In this document: in pieces, positions 52,996-60,252 of the stretch
Layout of the letters: each line of letters begins with the position of its first letter
Position numbering within the stretch: position 1 is the stretch's first letter
Assembly: GCA_963701245.1 (NCBI GenBank)
Contig: OY969576.1
Location: 558,001-622,000 of the forward strand
DNA: 64,000 nt
Source: CAWCCP01 sp963701245
GTDB lineage: Bacteria; Patescibacteriota; Saccharimonadia; Saccharimonadales; UBA4665
Reading direction: 5' to 3'
The notes under the pieces: model-generated
What the model saw: only the letters and a program-made list of their open reading frames with translations
Told to the model about the DNA's origin: nothing
Databases searched by the model: none
Program-made: the position numbers and the translations under genes

Positions 52996-53469
52996 TTAGA
53001 GGTCCTGGGCCGAGATGTTGTCTATTACTCTGGCTTGCTGTAATACCGCATCCAAGTGCTCACCACCAATGGCAGCCCTATCAATCGCTTGTTGCTCTGT
53101 ATTGCATGTGAGCACACCAAAACCTACTGGTATAGAGTACTTCAATTGAACTGTGAGTACACCCTCGGTTACCATATTACATACATAGGTGAAGTGTGGA
53201 GTGTCGCCCTTAATAATGCAGCCTATCGCCAGAAGTGCTTTGTATTTTTTTGTGTCAACTAGGCGCTGCAATACTAAAGGTAATTCGATTGCTCCAGCAA
53301 CTTTAAAGATGTCGATGTTTTCTTGATTAATCGAGTAGTCTGCGGCACGTACAACTGCGCTTTGAAGCAGTTGGTCGGTAATGTGCTTATTGAACTGTGC
53401 TACAACTATACCTAGTTTCCATGAGCTTGCATCAAATGGCTCTAAAATCTCACGTATTGTGTCTCTCAT
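52996..53469 (-). CDS. ribH: 6,7-dimethyl-8-ribityllumazine synthase
   Basis: 157 residues, standard length. Family strings: LGIVVAQFNKHITDQLL (start of the fold), FKVAGAIELPLVLQRL, LAIGCIIKGDTPHF and VPVGFGVLT-like IPVGFGVLTCNTEQQA. It condenses the ribitylaminouracil with dihydroxybutanone phosphate. The start overlaps the ribE stop by 4 bp, so the two act in order on the minus strand. Confidence 0.93.
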   Translation of the reverse strand: MRDTIREILEPFDASSWKLGIVVAQFNKHITDQLLQSAVVRAADYSINQENIDIFKVAGAIELPLVLQRLVDTKKYKALLAIGCIIKGDTPHFTYVCNMVTEGVLTVQLKYSIPVGFGVLTCNTEQQAIDRAAIGGEHLDAVLQQARVIDNISAQDL

Positions 53470-54062
53470 TTAACTACCTTAGATTTTCCTAGTATGTGAT
53501 TTATGTATTTACCCAAAATATCAAACTCAAGATTCACTTTATCGTTAGTTTTAAGGTCTCCAAGAGTTGTATGCTGCAGAGTAAACGGAACTAATGATAC
53601 GCTAAAGGTATTATCGAACGTATTTGAAATAGTTAAAGAGACTCCATTAACTGTAATTGAACCTTTTTCAAGTACTAGTGGGGAATTCGTGATGCTATAC
53701 TCAATTTTTACAACCCACTCCTCGCTTTTTGAAACATCGACAACTGTGCCCGTTTCATCTATATGGCCTTGTACTATATGGCCACTGATCCTCTCTTTAA
53801 CTCGTAAAGCTCGCTCTACATTTACTTTTGCTGGTATATCATGACCAAAAATTGTTCTATTAAGTGTCTCTTTCATCAGAAAGCAAGTGTACTCTTCCAC
53901 CCCTATTGACTCTACAGTTAAACATATTCCATTTGTCGATACGGACTCGCCGATTTGTAAATCATCCCAATTTGATGGCCGTTCAAAAGTTACTAAAATA
54001 CCATCGTCTTTGGTTTCAGACTTTTTAACATGTGTAATATTGGATATGATGCCACTAAACAT
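53466..54062 (-). CDS. ribE: Riboflavin synthase alpha chain
   Basis: 198 residues made of two lumazine-binding repeats: MFSGIISNITHV ... SVSTNGICLTVES and GHIVQGHIDETGTVV ... ITVNGVSLTIS. It converts two lumazines to riboflavin plus the pyrimidine. Same operon as ribH. The upstream genes ribA, ribB and ribD are not in this window. Confidence 0.93.
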   Translation of the reverse strand: MFSGIISNITHVKKSETKDDGILVTFERPSNWDDLQIGESVSTNGICLTVESIGVEEYTCFLMKETLNRTIFGHDIPAKVNVERALRVKERISGHIVQGHIDETGTVVDVSKSEEWVVKIEYSITNSPLVLEKGSITVNGVSLTISNTFDNTFSVSLVPFTLQHTTLGDLKTNDKVNLEFDILGKYINHILGKSKVVK

Positions 54063-54094
54063 AGTATTTAAAGTATCAATGAATCGTACGCTCG

Positions 54095-54490
54095 TTACAA
54101 GTTGGTTTTATTACGAAACCAGTTTCTGGCTTGTACTTCATCTTCTGAAATTGCCTTTTGTAACACAGTTATCGATGGGAAGGCTTTATTATTCCGATGA
54201 AATATTTGAATGCTGACCGCTAAACGCTGATTGTAATAATCAACATCGGGTATACCTAAAATGTGCACTTCCAGCCTTCTTTCGGAGTCGCCTTTTAAAT
54301 GCGGGACACCAAGAAATATTAAGCTAGGTCTATTTTTATAGTTCAACAGTGTAGCGGTTCCAAAATATATGCCATCCGGCAACTCTGTATCAACTGGTAT
54401 ATTAGCAGTTGGGTACCCGAGCATTCGACCATTCTTTTTATACGACCGCGTCATACCTTCGATTTCCAGAGGTAATAAATTATTTTCCAT
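54095..54490 (-). CDS. Riboflavin kinase (flavokinase domain only)
   Basis: 131 residues. GRMLGYPTANI is the family's hallmark, with DGIYFGTATL, then PSLIFLGVP and VHILG. This is the C-terminal flavokinase domain of RibF without the FAD synthetase half, as in archaeal or eukaryotic-style monofunctional kinases. It forms FMN from riboflavin. 32 bp upstream of ribE on the same strand, so ribF-like, ribE and ribH form one operon. Confidence 0.85.
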   Translation of the reverse strand: MENNLLPLEIEGMTRSYKKNGRMLGYPTANIPVDTELPDGIYFGTATLLNYKNRPSLIFLGVPHLKGDSERRLEVHILGIPDVDYYNQRLAVSIQIFHRNNKAFPSITVLQKAISEDEVQARNWFRNKTNL

Positions 54491-54618
54491 AGCTAAATTA
54501 TAATCTAGCGTCTAAGTTTTTCGCATAATTACAGCATTTTTAGTAAATTATCCAAAAAAACGCGAAATCTTTTTCATAATATTGAAATAATTATCTATAA
54601 TATCGTTGTAAATATATG

Positions 54619-54648
54619 TTGTTTACACATAAAATAATATGCTATACT
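54619..54648 (+). promoter_or_regulatory. Likely promoter of the alpha-glucan operon
   Basis: TTGTTT (54619-54624), 18-bp spacer, TATACT (54643-54648); a TTTACA at 54622 with 15-bp spacing is the alternative. It lies ~90 bp before the glycosyltransferase start. The rest of 54491-54738 is AT-rich with no gene. Confidence 0.5.
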
Positions 54649-54738
54649 TCAATGGTAAAACGGTTGTGCTTTAGATGAGCAACATCTATAATTAAGTACA
54701 GCAGAAAATCAAATATAGCGAACTTAAAAAAGAGGGTG

Positions 54739-55944
54739 ATGAAGATATTGATGCTAGGGTGGGAGTTACCCCCCCATAACAGCGGTGGGCTAGGTATGGC
54801 TTGTTTCCAGCTCTGCAAGGCCCTCTCAAAAAAAGACGTTAGCATCGAATTTGTACTACCCTATCAAGCTGAGCACAATGTAGATTTCATGCGCGTGACA
54901 GCTGCCAAACCCCAAGGCGTAACCTCTGTTGTTCGATCAGGCATAGCTTATGATAGTTATAAATATACAAAAGATGACGGTAGCGTAGAGTGGTTAAATA
55001 TATATGATCAGCAAGAACTTTACGAACATGCTGTCGAGAGAATTGCCTACGAAAAAGAATTTGATATATTACATGCCCACGATTGGTTAACTTTTCGAGC
55101 CGCTATAAAAGTGAAGCAATCAAAAAAATGTCCGCTTATTTTACATGTCCATTCTGTAGAATCTGATAGAGCTGGCACTAATCGAGGTAATCCTCTTGTG
55201 CAAGAAATAGAATATGTTGCCTTGCATATGGCAGATCGGATTATCGCCGTCAGTGAGCGGACGAAAGCTACAATAATAAGCGACTATTCGATACCAGCGG
55301 ATAAAATTGAGGTTATCCATAATAGTATTAACCCAAGTGAAATTGAATCACTTGACGAAGATAATACCTACAAGTTTTTGAACAAGATGAAGAGTCAGGG
55401 CTACCGAGTCGTTGTTAATGTTGGCCGATTGACAATTCAAAAAGGTTTACCTAATTTATTACGAGCCGCGAAAGAGGTAGTGGCCAGAGCTCCTAAAACG
55501 TACTTCTTAATTGTTGGCAGCGGTGAACAGTATTACGAACTTATTGATCTGGCTGCTGATCTTAATATCGGGCAGAATGTACTATTTGCAGATTTTCAAA
55601 GGGGTAAACGATGGCGTGATGCGTTTGCCGTTGGAGACCTATTTGTTATGCCATCCGTGTCAGAACCGTTTGGGCTAACGCCATTAGAAGCAATAGCTTA
55701 TGGAACACCTTCACTCATAAGTTATCAATCAGGGATTAGTGAAGTTCTTAAAAATGTTCTAAAGGTAGATTTTTGGGATATCAATGAGATGGCGAATAAA
55801 ATTTCAGCTGTAATGCTCAATGATCCGCTAAGAGACGAACTTATTTCAAATGCCTATCGTGAATTTGAAAAATTGTCATGGGAAGTTGCCAGTAATAAAG
55901 TACTCGGTCTCTATCATAATCATTTGGCTGGAGCGGTAGCATGA
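54739..55944 (+). CDS. GT4-type glycosyltransferase, probable glycogen/alpha-glucan synthase
   Basis: 401 residues. The N-terminal Rossmann domain starts KILMLGWELPPHNSGGLG; the C-terminal one has NVGRLTIQKGLPNLL and the E-x7-E motif EPFGLTPLEA with AYGTPSLIS. GT4/GT5-like retaining transferases of this form build glycogen or other alpha-glucans from NDP-glucose. ATG 54739 is preceded by AGAGGG at short distance. Overlap of 4 bp with the GH57 gene fixes an operon with two glucan hydrolases. Confidence 0.8.
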   Translation: MKILMLGWELPPHNSGGLGMACFQLCKALSKKDVSIEFVLPYQAEHNVDFMRVTAAKPQGVTSVVRSGIAYDSYKYTKDDGSVEWLNIYDQQELYEHAVERIAYEKEFDILHAHDWLTFRAAIKVKQSKKCPLILHVHSVESDRAGTNRGNPLVQEIEYVALHMADRIIAVSERTKATIISDYSIPADKIEVIHNSINPSEIESLDEDNTYKFLNKMKSQGYRVVVNVGRLTIQKGLPNLLRAAKEVVARAPKTYFLIVGSGEQYYELIDLAADLNIGQNVLFADFQRGKRWRDAFAVGDLFVMPSVSEPFGLTPLEAIAYGTPSLISYQSGISEVLKNVLKVDFWDINEMANKISAVMLNDPLRDELISNAYREFEKLSWEVASNKVLGLYHNHLAGAVA

Positions 55945-57149
55945 ACAAGGCTATCGTACTTTACTTACACGTCCATCAGCCATATCGTGTACGACACTAC
56001 ACCATCTTTGATACTGGAGTTAGTCATGACTATTTTGGCACCAATTATGAAGATCAGACCAATAACGAACGAATACTGAAAAAAGTAGCCGAAAAGTCCT
56101 ACTTACCTACCAACAAACAACTGCTGAAACTACTGAAAGAAAATCCAAGTTTTAAACTGAGTTTATCCATCACAGGCACAGTAATCGAACAACTGGAGAA
56201 GTGGTCTCCTGAAGCATTAAAAACATTTCAGGACTTGACTGATACTGGAAGAGTGGAGATTGTTGCAGAAACCTATCATCATAGTCTGGCGTTTTTCTAT
56301 TCCCGTGCTGAATTCGAAATGCAAGTAGATATGCATCGAAGAAAAATTCAAGAAGTGTTCAATCAAACGCCTCGTGTGTTTCGTAATACAGAATTAAGCT
56401 ATAACAATGATATCGCCTATTGGGCAGATAAAGCAGGGTATAAAGGAATACTTGCAGAAGGCTGGGATCCAATTCTGGGCTGGAGAAGCCCAAACTATGT
56501 GTATCGCCCAACGTATACTAATCAAATCAGATTGTTGATGAAAAATTATAAATTAAGTGATGACGTCGCTTTTCGGTTCGGTGATCATGACTGGAAAGAA
56601 TGGCCTCTTACGGCAGACAAATTCTCGCACTGGTTAAGCGAAGATCACGATGCCACAAACTTTAATCTATTTATGGATTACGAAACATTTGGTGAGCACC
56701 AATGGCATGAATCAGGCATTTTTGACTTTCTTTATCATTTGCCAAATCAGTGGTTAAAAACTGAAGGTCATACTTTCATGACTGTAAGCGAAGTGATAGA
56801 TAGGTTTGATTCGGTTGGTCAAATTGACGTTCCAAATACTATTACCTGGGCAGACACGGAACGGGATCTATCGGCGTGGCTGGGCAACTCAATGCAGTCC
56901 TCCTCGATAGAATCGCTTTATGCTTTGCAGGATAAAATAATATCTAGCGGTGATTTATTGCTGATCAATGATTGGCGAAAATTACAAACCTCTGATCATT
57001 TTTACTATATGTGTACAAAATGGTTTAATGACGGCGATATCCATGCCTACTTCAGTCCTTACAATACCCCTTACGAAGCATTTATAAATTTCACAAATGC
57101 TTTTAATGATTTAAAGTATCGCCTGGTTGAAAAAGGTATCGAAGTATAA
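55941..57149 (+). CDS. Glycoside hydrolase family 57 enzyme
   Basis: 402 residues. YLHVHQPYRVRHY opens the (beta/alpha)7 barrel. The likely catalytic Glu is in VFRNTELSYNND (~153) and the Asp in LFMDYETFGEH (~245), both typical GH57 motifs. Family members include alpha-amylases and 4-alpha-glucanotransferases; the short length without the C-terminal helical domain suits an amylase-like enzyme. Between the GT4 and GH15 genes, so it acts on the same alpha-glucan. Confidence 0.85.
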   Translation: MNKAIVLYLHVHQPYRVRHYTIFDTGVSHDYFGTNYEDQTNNERILKKVAEKSYLPTNKQLLKLLKENPSFKLSLSITGTVIEQLEKWSPEALKTFQDLTDTGRVEIVAETYHHSLAFFYSRAEFEMQVDMHRRKIQEVFNQTPRVFRNTELSYNNDIAYWADKAGYKGILAEGWDPILGWRSPNYVYRPTYTNQIRLLMKNYKLSDDVAFRFGDHDWKEWPLTADKFSHWLSEDHDATNFNLFMDYETFGEHQWHESGIFDFLYHLPNQWLKTEGHTFMTVSEVIDRFDSVGQIDVPNTITWADTERDLSAWLGNSMQSSSIESLYALQDKIISSGDLLLINDWRKLQTSDHFYYMCTKWFNDGDIHAYFSPYNTPYEAFINFTNAFNDLKYRLVEKGIEV

Positions 57150-57170
57150 TGGTAAACCTTTGGTGGGTGT

Positions 57171-59096
57171 ATGGGTCGACAAGTCGTATTAAGTAACGGA
57201 CAACTATTTATCGGTCTTGATGAATTCGGCCTTGTGCATGACTTTTATTATCCGTACGTCGGTCTGGAAAACCTTACTAATGCGCGAAGTAGTCAGCACA
57301 AAATTGGGGTATGGGTAGATGGTGTTTTTAAATGGACTGATGATGGCAGTTGGCAAATAGAGATCGATTTTGAAGAGGATGCCTTAATTAGCTCGATACG
57401 TTTGCACTCAAGCGAACTCAATATTCGTTTGTTACTGCAAGACTTTATTGATTCGGAATATAACGCGTTAATTCGAAGGGTAACGGTTTATAACGACGAT
57501 ACGAACGAGCGTGATATACGCATCTTTATGCATCAGGTATTTCAGATCTCTCGAGCCGGACGAGCGGATACGGCAATTTATGTACCCGATGATTCATACA
57601 TACTAGATTACAAAGGTAGATATTGTTTGCTTATAAGTGGGAAATTTACCGACGGCGTAAGTTTTGATCAATATGCAGTGGGCAGTTATGGCATTGAAGG
57701 TAAAACGGGAACATTTGTTGATGCGGAGGACGGTGAACTATCCGGGAACGCCGTAGAACATGGTGGTGTTGACAGTGTAATTAGATTCCAACGGCAATAC
57801 GGTGGTGGACAATCAGCAACTGTGGACTATTGGGTTGTCGCCGGTAGCAGCCAGACAGATGTACAAGATGTACATGTGAAGTTTAAGTTTCAGAATATCG
57901 ACAATAGGTTGCAAGCAAGTCGTTCAATGTGGCAAAACTGGATCGCGAGCGGTAAGCAAATCGACGTTGGAGAACATAGACGTAGTTTGCTGCATAGTTT
58001 ATTAATTATTAAAGCCCACTGTGATGAACGTGGGTCAGTGCTTGCCAGTGGCGATTCCAGCATATTCAACTACGGTAGAGACTACTACTGCTATTGTTGG
58101 CCTCGAGATGCAGCCTATGCATTGTGGCCACTCATTCGACTTGGCCATTTTAATGAAGCAAAGTTGTTTTTTGAATTTGCGAGAGACACTATGCATAAAG
58201 ATGGGTATCTTATGCATAAATACCAACCCGATAGGGCTATAGGCAGCACTTGGCATCCTCTAGTGCATGGACGTCATAAAGAGTTAGCCATACAAGAAGA
58301 TGAAACTGCGGGAGTACTATTTATTATTGGTGAGTACTACGATGCTAGCGGTGACAAAATTTTTATAGAAAATATGTACCATAATTTTATTGCTCCTTGC
58401 GCCAACTTTATGAGTCAGTACATTGATGAGCAGACGGGCTTACCGCATGCAAGTTATGATTTGTGGGAAGAAAAATTTTTAACGTCAACTTATACTGTGA
58501 GTACAATAATTGCCGGACTAAGAACTGCAGCTAAACTAGCTACAGTCGTAGATGCACCAGACGATGCTGTTCGCTGGACAAAAGTAGCCGAAAGCATTAG
58601 TGGCAACTTGGATAAGCTATACCACCAAGACGGGTACTTTATGAAGGGTTTCTTGCTTCAGGATACAGGAGAGCTTGAGTATGACAATACGCTTGATATT
58701 TCAAGTTTATACGGAACAGTTACATTTGCCGGTTTATCAAAAGATGATGAACGTTGCCTAAGCACCGCTCGGTGTATTGAACAGCGGCTGCTAAATACCT
58801 CACCAAGTGGTGGAGTCATTCGTTATGAAAATGATAACTACTTTCTTGCAAAGCGACAGTACAAAGGAAATCCATGGGGCGTAACAACGCTTTGGTTGGC
58901 GCAATACTGGAAAAGTATACATAGAGATCAAGAAGCAAATGAACTCTTGAAGTGGGCAATTCAGAGAGAATTACCTAGTAGTGTATTAAGTGAGCAGTTT
59001 GATCCCGAAACTGCAGACCCACTCGGTGTAACACCGTTAGTATGGAGCCACGCTGAATTACTAAGTACCCTGCTGGACTTTAACTCTTCGAAATAA
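57171..59096 (+). CDS. Glycoside hydrolase family 15 (glucoamylase-like)
   Basis: 641 residues. N-terminal beta-sandwich (about 1-260) followed by the (alpha/alpha)6 barrel. Motifs: YYCYCWPRDAAYALWPL, AIQEDETAGVLFII, the general-acid region SYDLWEEKFLTSTYT, and the C-terminal LSEQFDPETADPLGVTPLVWSHAE with the second carboxylate. It releases glucose from alpha-1,4-glucans. No signal peptide, so cytoplasmic. Last gene of the alpha-glucan operon, 21 bp after GH57. Confidence 0.87.
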   Translation: MGRQVVLSNGQLFIGLDEFGLVHDFYYPYVGLENLTNARSSQHKIGVWVDGVFKWTDDGSWQIEIDFEEDALISSIRLHSSELNIRLLLQDFIDSEYNALIRRVTVYNDDTNERDIRIFMHQVFQISRAGRADTAIYVPDDSYILDYKGRYCLLISGKFTDGVSFDQYAVGSYGIEGKTGTFVDAEDGELSGNAVEHGGVDSVIRFQRQYGGGQSATVDYWVVAGSSQTDVQDVHVKFKFQNIDNRLQASRSMWQNWIASGKQIDVGEHRRSLLHSLLIIKAHCDERGSVLASGDSSIFNYGRDYYCYCWPRDAAYALWPLIRLGHFNEAKLFFEFARDTMHKDGYLMHKYQPDRAIGSTWHPLVHGRHKELAIQEDETAGVLFIIGEYYDASGDKIFIENMYHNFIAPCANFMSQYIDEQTGLPHASYDLWEEKFLTSTYTVSTIIAGLRTAAKLATVVDAPDDAVRWTKVAESISGNLDKLYHQDGYFMKGFLLQDTGELEYDNTLDISSLYGTVTFAGLSKDDERCLSTARCIEQRLLNTSPSGGVIRYENDNYFLAKRQYKGNPWGVTTLWLAQYWKSIHRDQEANELLKWAIQRELPSSVLSEQFDPETADPLGVTPLVWSHAELLSTLLDFNSSK

Positions 59097-59108
59097 GTAA
59101 GAAGCTTA

Positions 59109-59312
59109 TTATTTCTTTGGTTTTACTTCGTTACGTCCGAGAGACTTTTTTGTTTCCGTAAATATTACATGTTTACGCAATTTCGGACTATATTTACGTA
59201 AGGACAGTTTATCCGGAGTATTCATGGTATTTTTGGTGGTGTAATAAATACGCTCACCAGATTCTTCACTGACGAGTCCAATAATTTTACGCTTATCGCC
59301 TTTTTTGGCCAT
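59109..59312 (-). CDS. rpmG: 50S ribosomal protein L33
   Basis: 67 residues. IYYTTKNTMNTPDKLSLRKYSPKLRKHVIFTETK (in part) is the L33 signature, with no zinc Cys pairs, so the C-minus type. The chain is slightly longer than usual at both ends. Downstream of tRNA-Thr(GGT) on the minus strand, a common order in bacteria. Confidence 0.88.
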   Translation of the reverse strand: MAKKGDKRKIIGLVSEESGERIYYTTKNTMNTPDKLSLRKYSPKLRKHVIFTETKKSLGRNEVKPKK

Positions 59313-59392
59313 ATTACTTTACCATTTATATAGTATTAGTCCCTAGAATAACAGATATACAAACATAAGTAAATGAGACTAATCCTAATATA

Positions 59393-59420
59393 CAAAAATA
59401 CCGGCTGATCTAACCGGTAT
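59393..59420 (-). terminator. Rho-independent terminator
   Basis: Minus strand ATACCGG, 9-nt loop, CCGGTAT followed by a T-run (TTTTTG). It ends a short transcript begun at 59493-59521. Confidence 0.7.
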
Positions 59421-59486
59421 TAATGTTTTTCTTCTTGCAAGAAGGACAGTTTTGTAAGTGTAATTCTTTTGGTTTTACTCTTACCT
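59394..59486 (-). ncRNA. Candidate small RNA or tiny zinc-ribbon ORF
   Basis: A ~93-nt unit between a strong promoter and a terminator, between tRNA-Thr and rpmG. One frame reads VKPKELHLQNCPSCKKKN then ends at TAG; it has a CxxC but no start codon in frame. No recognised RNA family. Confidence 0.35.
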
Positions 59487-59492
59487 ACTGCA

Positions 59493-59521
59493 ATATTAAT
59501 AAACTGCTTACGTTTTGTCAA
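59493..59521 (-). promoter_or_regulatory. Consensus promoter between tRNA-Thr and rpmG
   Basis: Minus strand TTGACA (59516-59521), 17-bp spacer, TAATAT (59493-59498). Confidence 0.65.
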
Positions 59522-59587
59522 CTTAATATAGTCTACTTTTCCACAGAAATTGACTATTTTAGTCGAAATTAGAATAGGTAGTAATAA

Positions 59588-59662
<75 letters not shown>

Positions 59663-59731
59663 GTGTTGGTTTAATATAGCAAAAAGAGGGTATTTTTGCT
59701 ACACTTCATGCTTATAGGTTTCATCAGCTAG

Positions 59732-59807
59732 GCCGGCATAGCTCAGTGGCCAGAGCGGCTGTTTTGTAAACAGCGGGTCGTGGGTTCAAATCCCTCTGCC
59801 GGCTCCA
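59732..59807 (+). tRNA. tRNA-Thr (TGT anticodon), CCA encoded
   Basis: Acceptor GCCGGCA pairs with TGCCGGC, discriminator T, encoded CCA. Anticodon arm GCTGT, TTTGTAA, ACAGC gives TGT for Thr. Divergent from the other tRNA-Thr, 69 bp apart. Confidence 0.95.
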
Positions 59808-59870
59808 AGTATAATACTTGCAGGAAATCAATCATTACGTTATTAAACCGAACTTTAAAAAATTACACAT

Positions 59871-59955
59871 GCAGGGTTAGTGAAGCGGTCAAACACGGCT
59901 GACTGTAAATCAGCTCTCTCCGAGTTCGGGGGTTCGAATCCCTCACCCTGCACCA
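59871..59955 (+). tRNA. tRNA-Tyr (GTA anticodon), CCA encoded
   Basis: Acceptor GCAGGGT pairs with ACCCTGC, discriminator A, encoded CCA. Anticodon arm GCTGA, CTGTAAA, TCAGC gives GTA for Tyr. A long variable arm is present as expected for tRNA-Tyr. Confidence 0.95.
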
Positions 59956-59967
59956 TATCGTGGACTT

Positions 59968-59993
59968 AAAAGACTTCTCAAGAAGTCTTTTTT
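59968..59993 (+). terminator. Terminator of the tRNA-Thr/Tyr transcript
   Basis: AAAAGACTTCT pairs with AGAAGTCTTTT around a tiny loop, followed by more T. Perfect 10-11 bp stem. Confidence 0.85.
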
Positions 59994-60081
59994 GATATAG
60001 TAACTGCCAAAATTACTATAGATATTGAAGTCGAAGATTCAACAGCGGGCCCAAGTGCTGGATAAATGTTACCTAGTGGCG

Positions 60082-60087
60082 TATAGT
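60082..60087 (+). promoter_or_regulatory. Probable -10 box for the aro leader
   Basis: TATAGT, 8 nt before the leader-peptide ATG, with a partial -35 match TGGATA 17 bp upstream. Suggests a very short or no 5' leader. Confidence 0.4.
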
Positions 60088-60095
60088 TTCTTCAT

Positions 60096-60161
60096 ATGAC
60101 TAAAGTAAGTACCTGGTCTTATAGCTTTTATTTTAGCCCTTCCAAGAGAGGCCTTTTTTAA
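60096..60161 (+). CDS. Aromatic-rich leader peptide of the aro operon
   Basis: 22 codons with stop, 21 residues: it starts MTKVSTW, continues SYSFYFS and ends PSKRGLF. Codons 7-13 read Trp-Ser-Tyr-Ser-Phe-Tyr-Phe (60114-60134), a density of aromatic codons seen in classic phe/trp-type leaders. The stop at 60159-60161 lies on the antiterminator 5' arm (60148-60157), so a ribosome finishing the peptide would cover it. Starvation for charged aromatic tRNAs would stall the ribosome at codons 7-13 and leave that arm free. No Shine-Dalgarno is present. Confidence 0.65.
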   Translation: MTKVSTWSYSFYFSPSKRGLF

Positions 60162-60220
60162 ATCTGTTATACATCGAACAAAATAAGACAAAAGGCCTCC
60201 ATCCACGTGGAGGTTTTTTA
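60148..60220 (+). promoter_or_regulatory. Transcription attenuator before aroA
   Basis: GAGGCCTTTT (60148-60157) is the perfect reverse complement of AAAAGGCCTC (60190-60199) and forms the antiterminator. The terminator is CCTCCA (60196-60201) with TGGAGG (60208-60213) followed by six T. The two helices share CCTC at 60196-60199, so only one can form. The terminator ends 33 bp before aroA. Confidence 0.7.
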
Positions 60221-60252
60221 ATAAGATAATAAGTTACGGAATTTATATAAAG

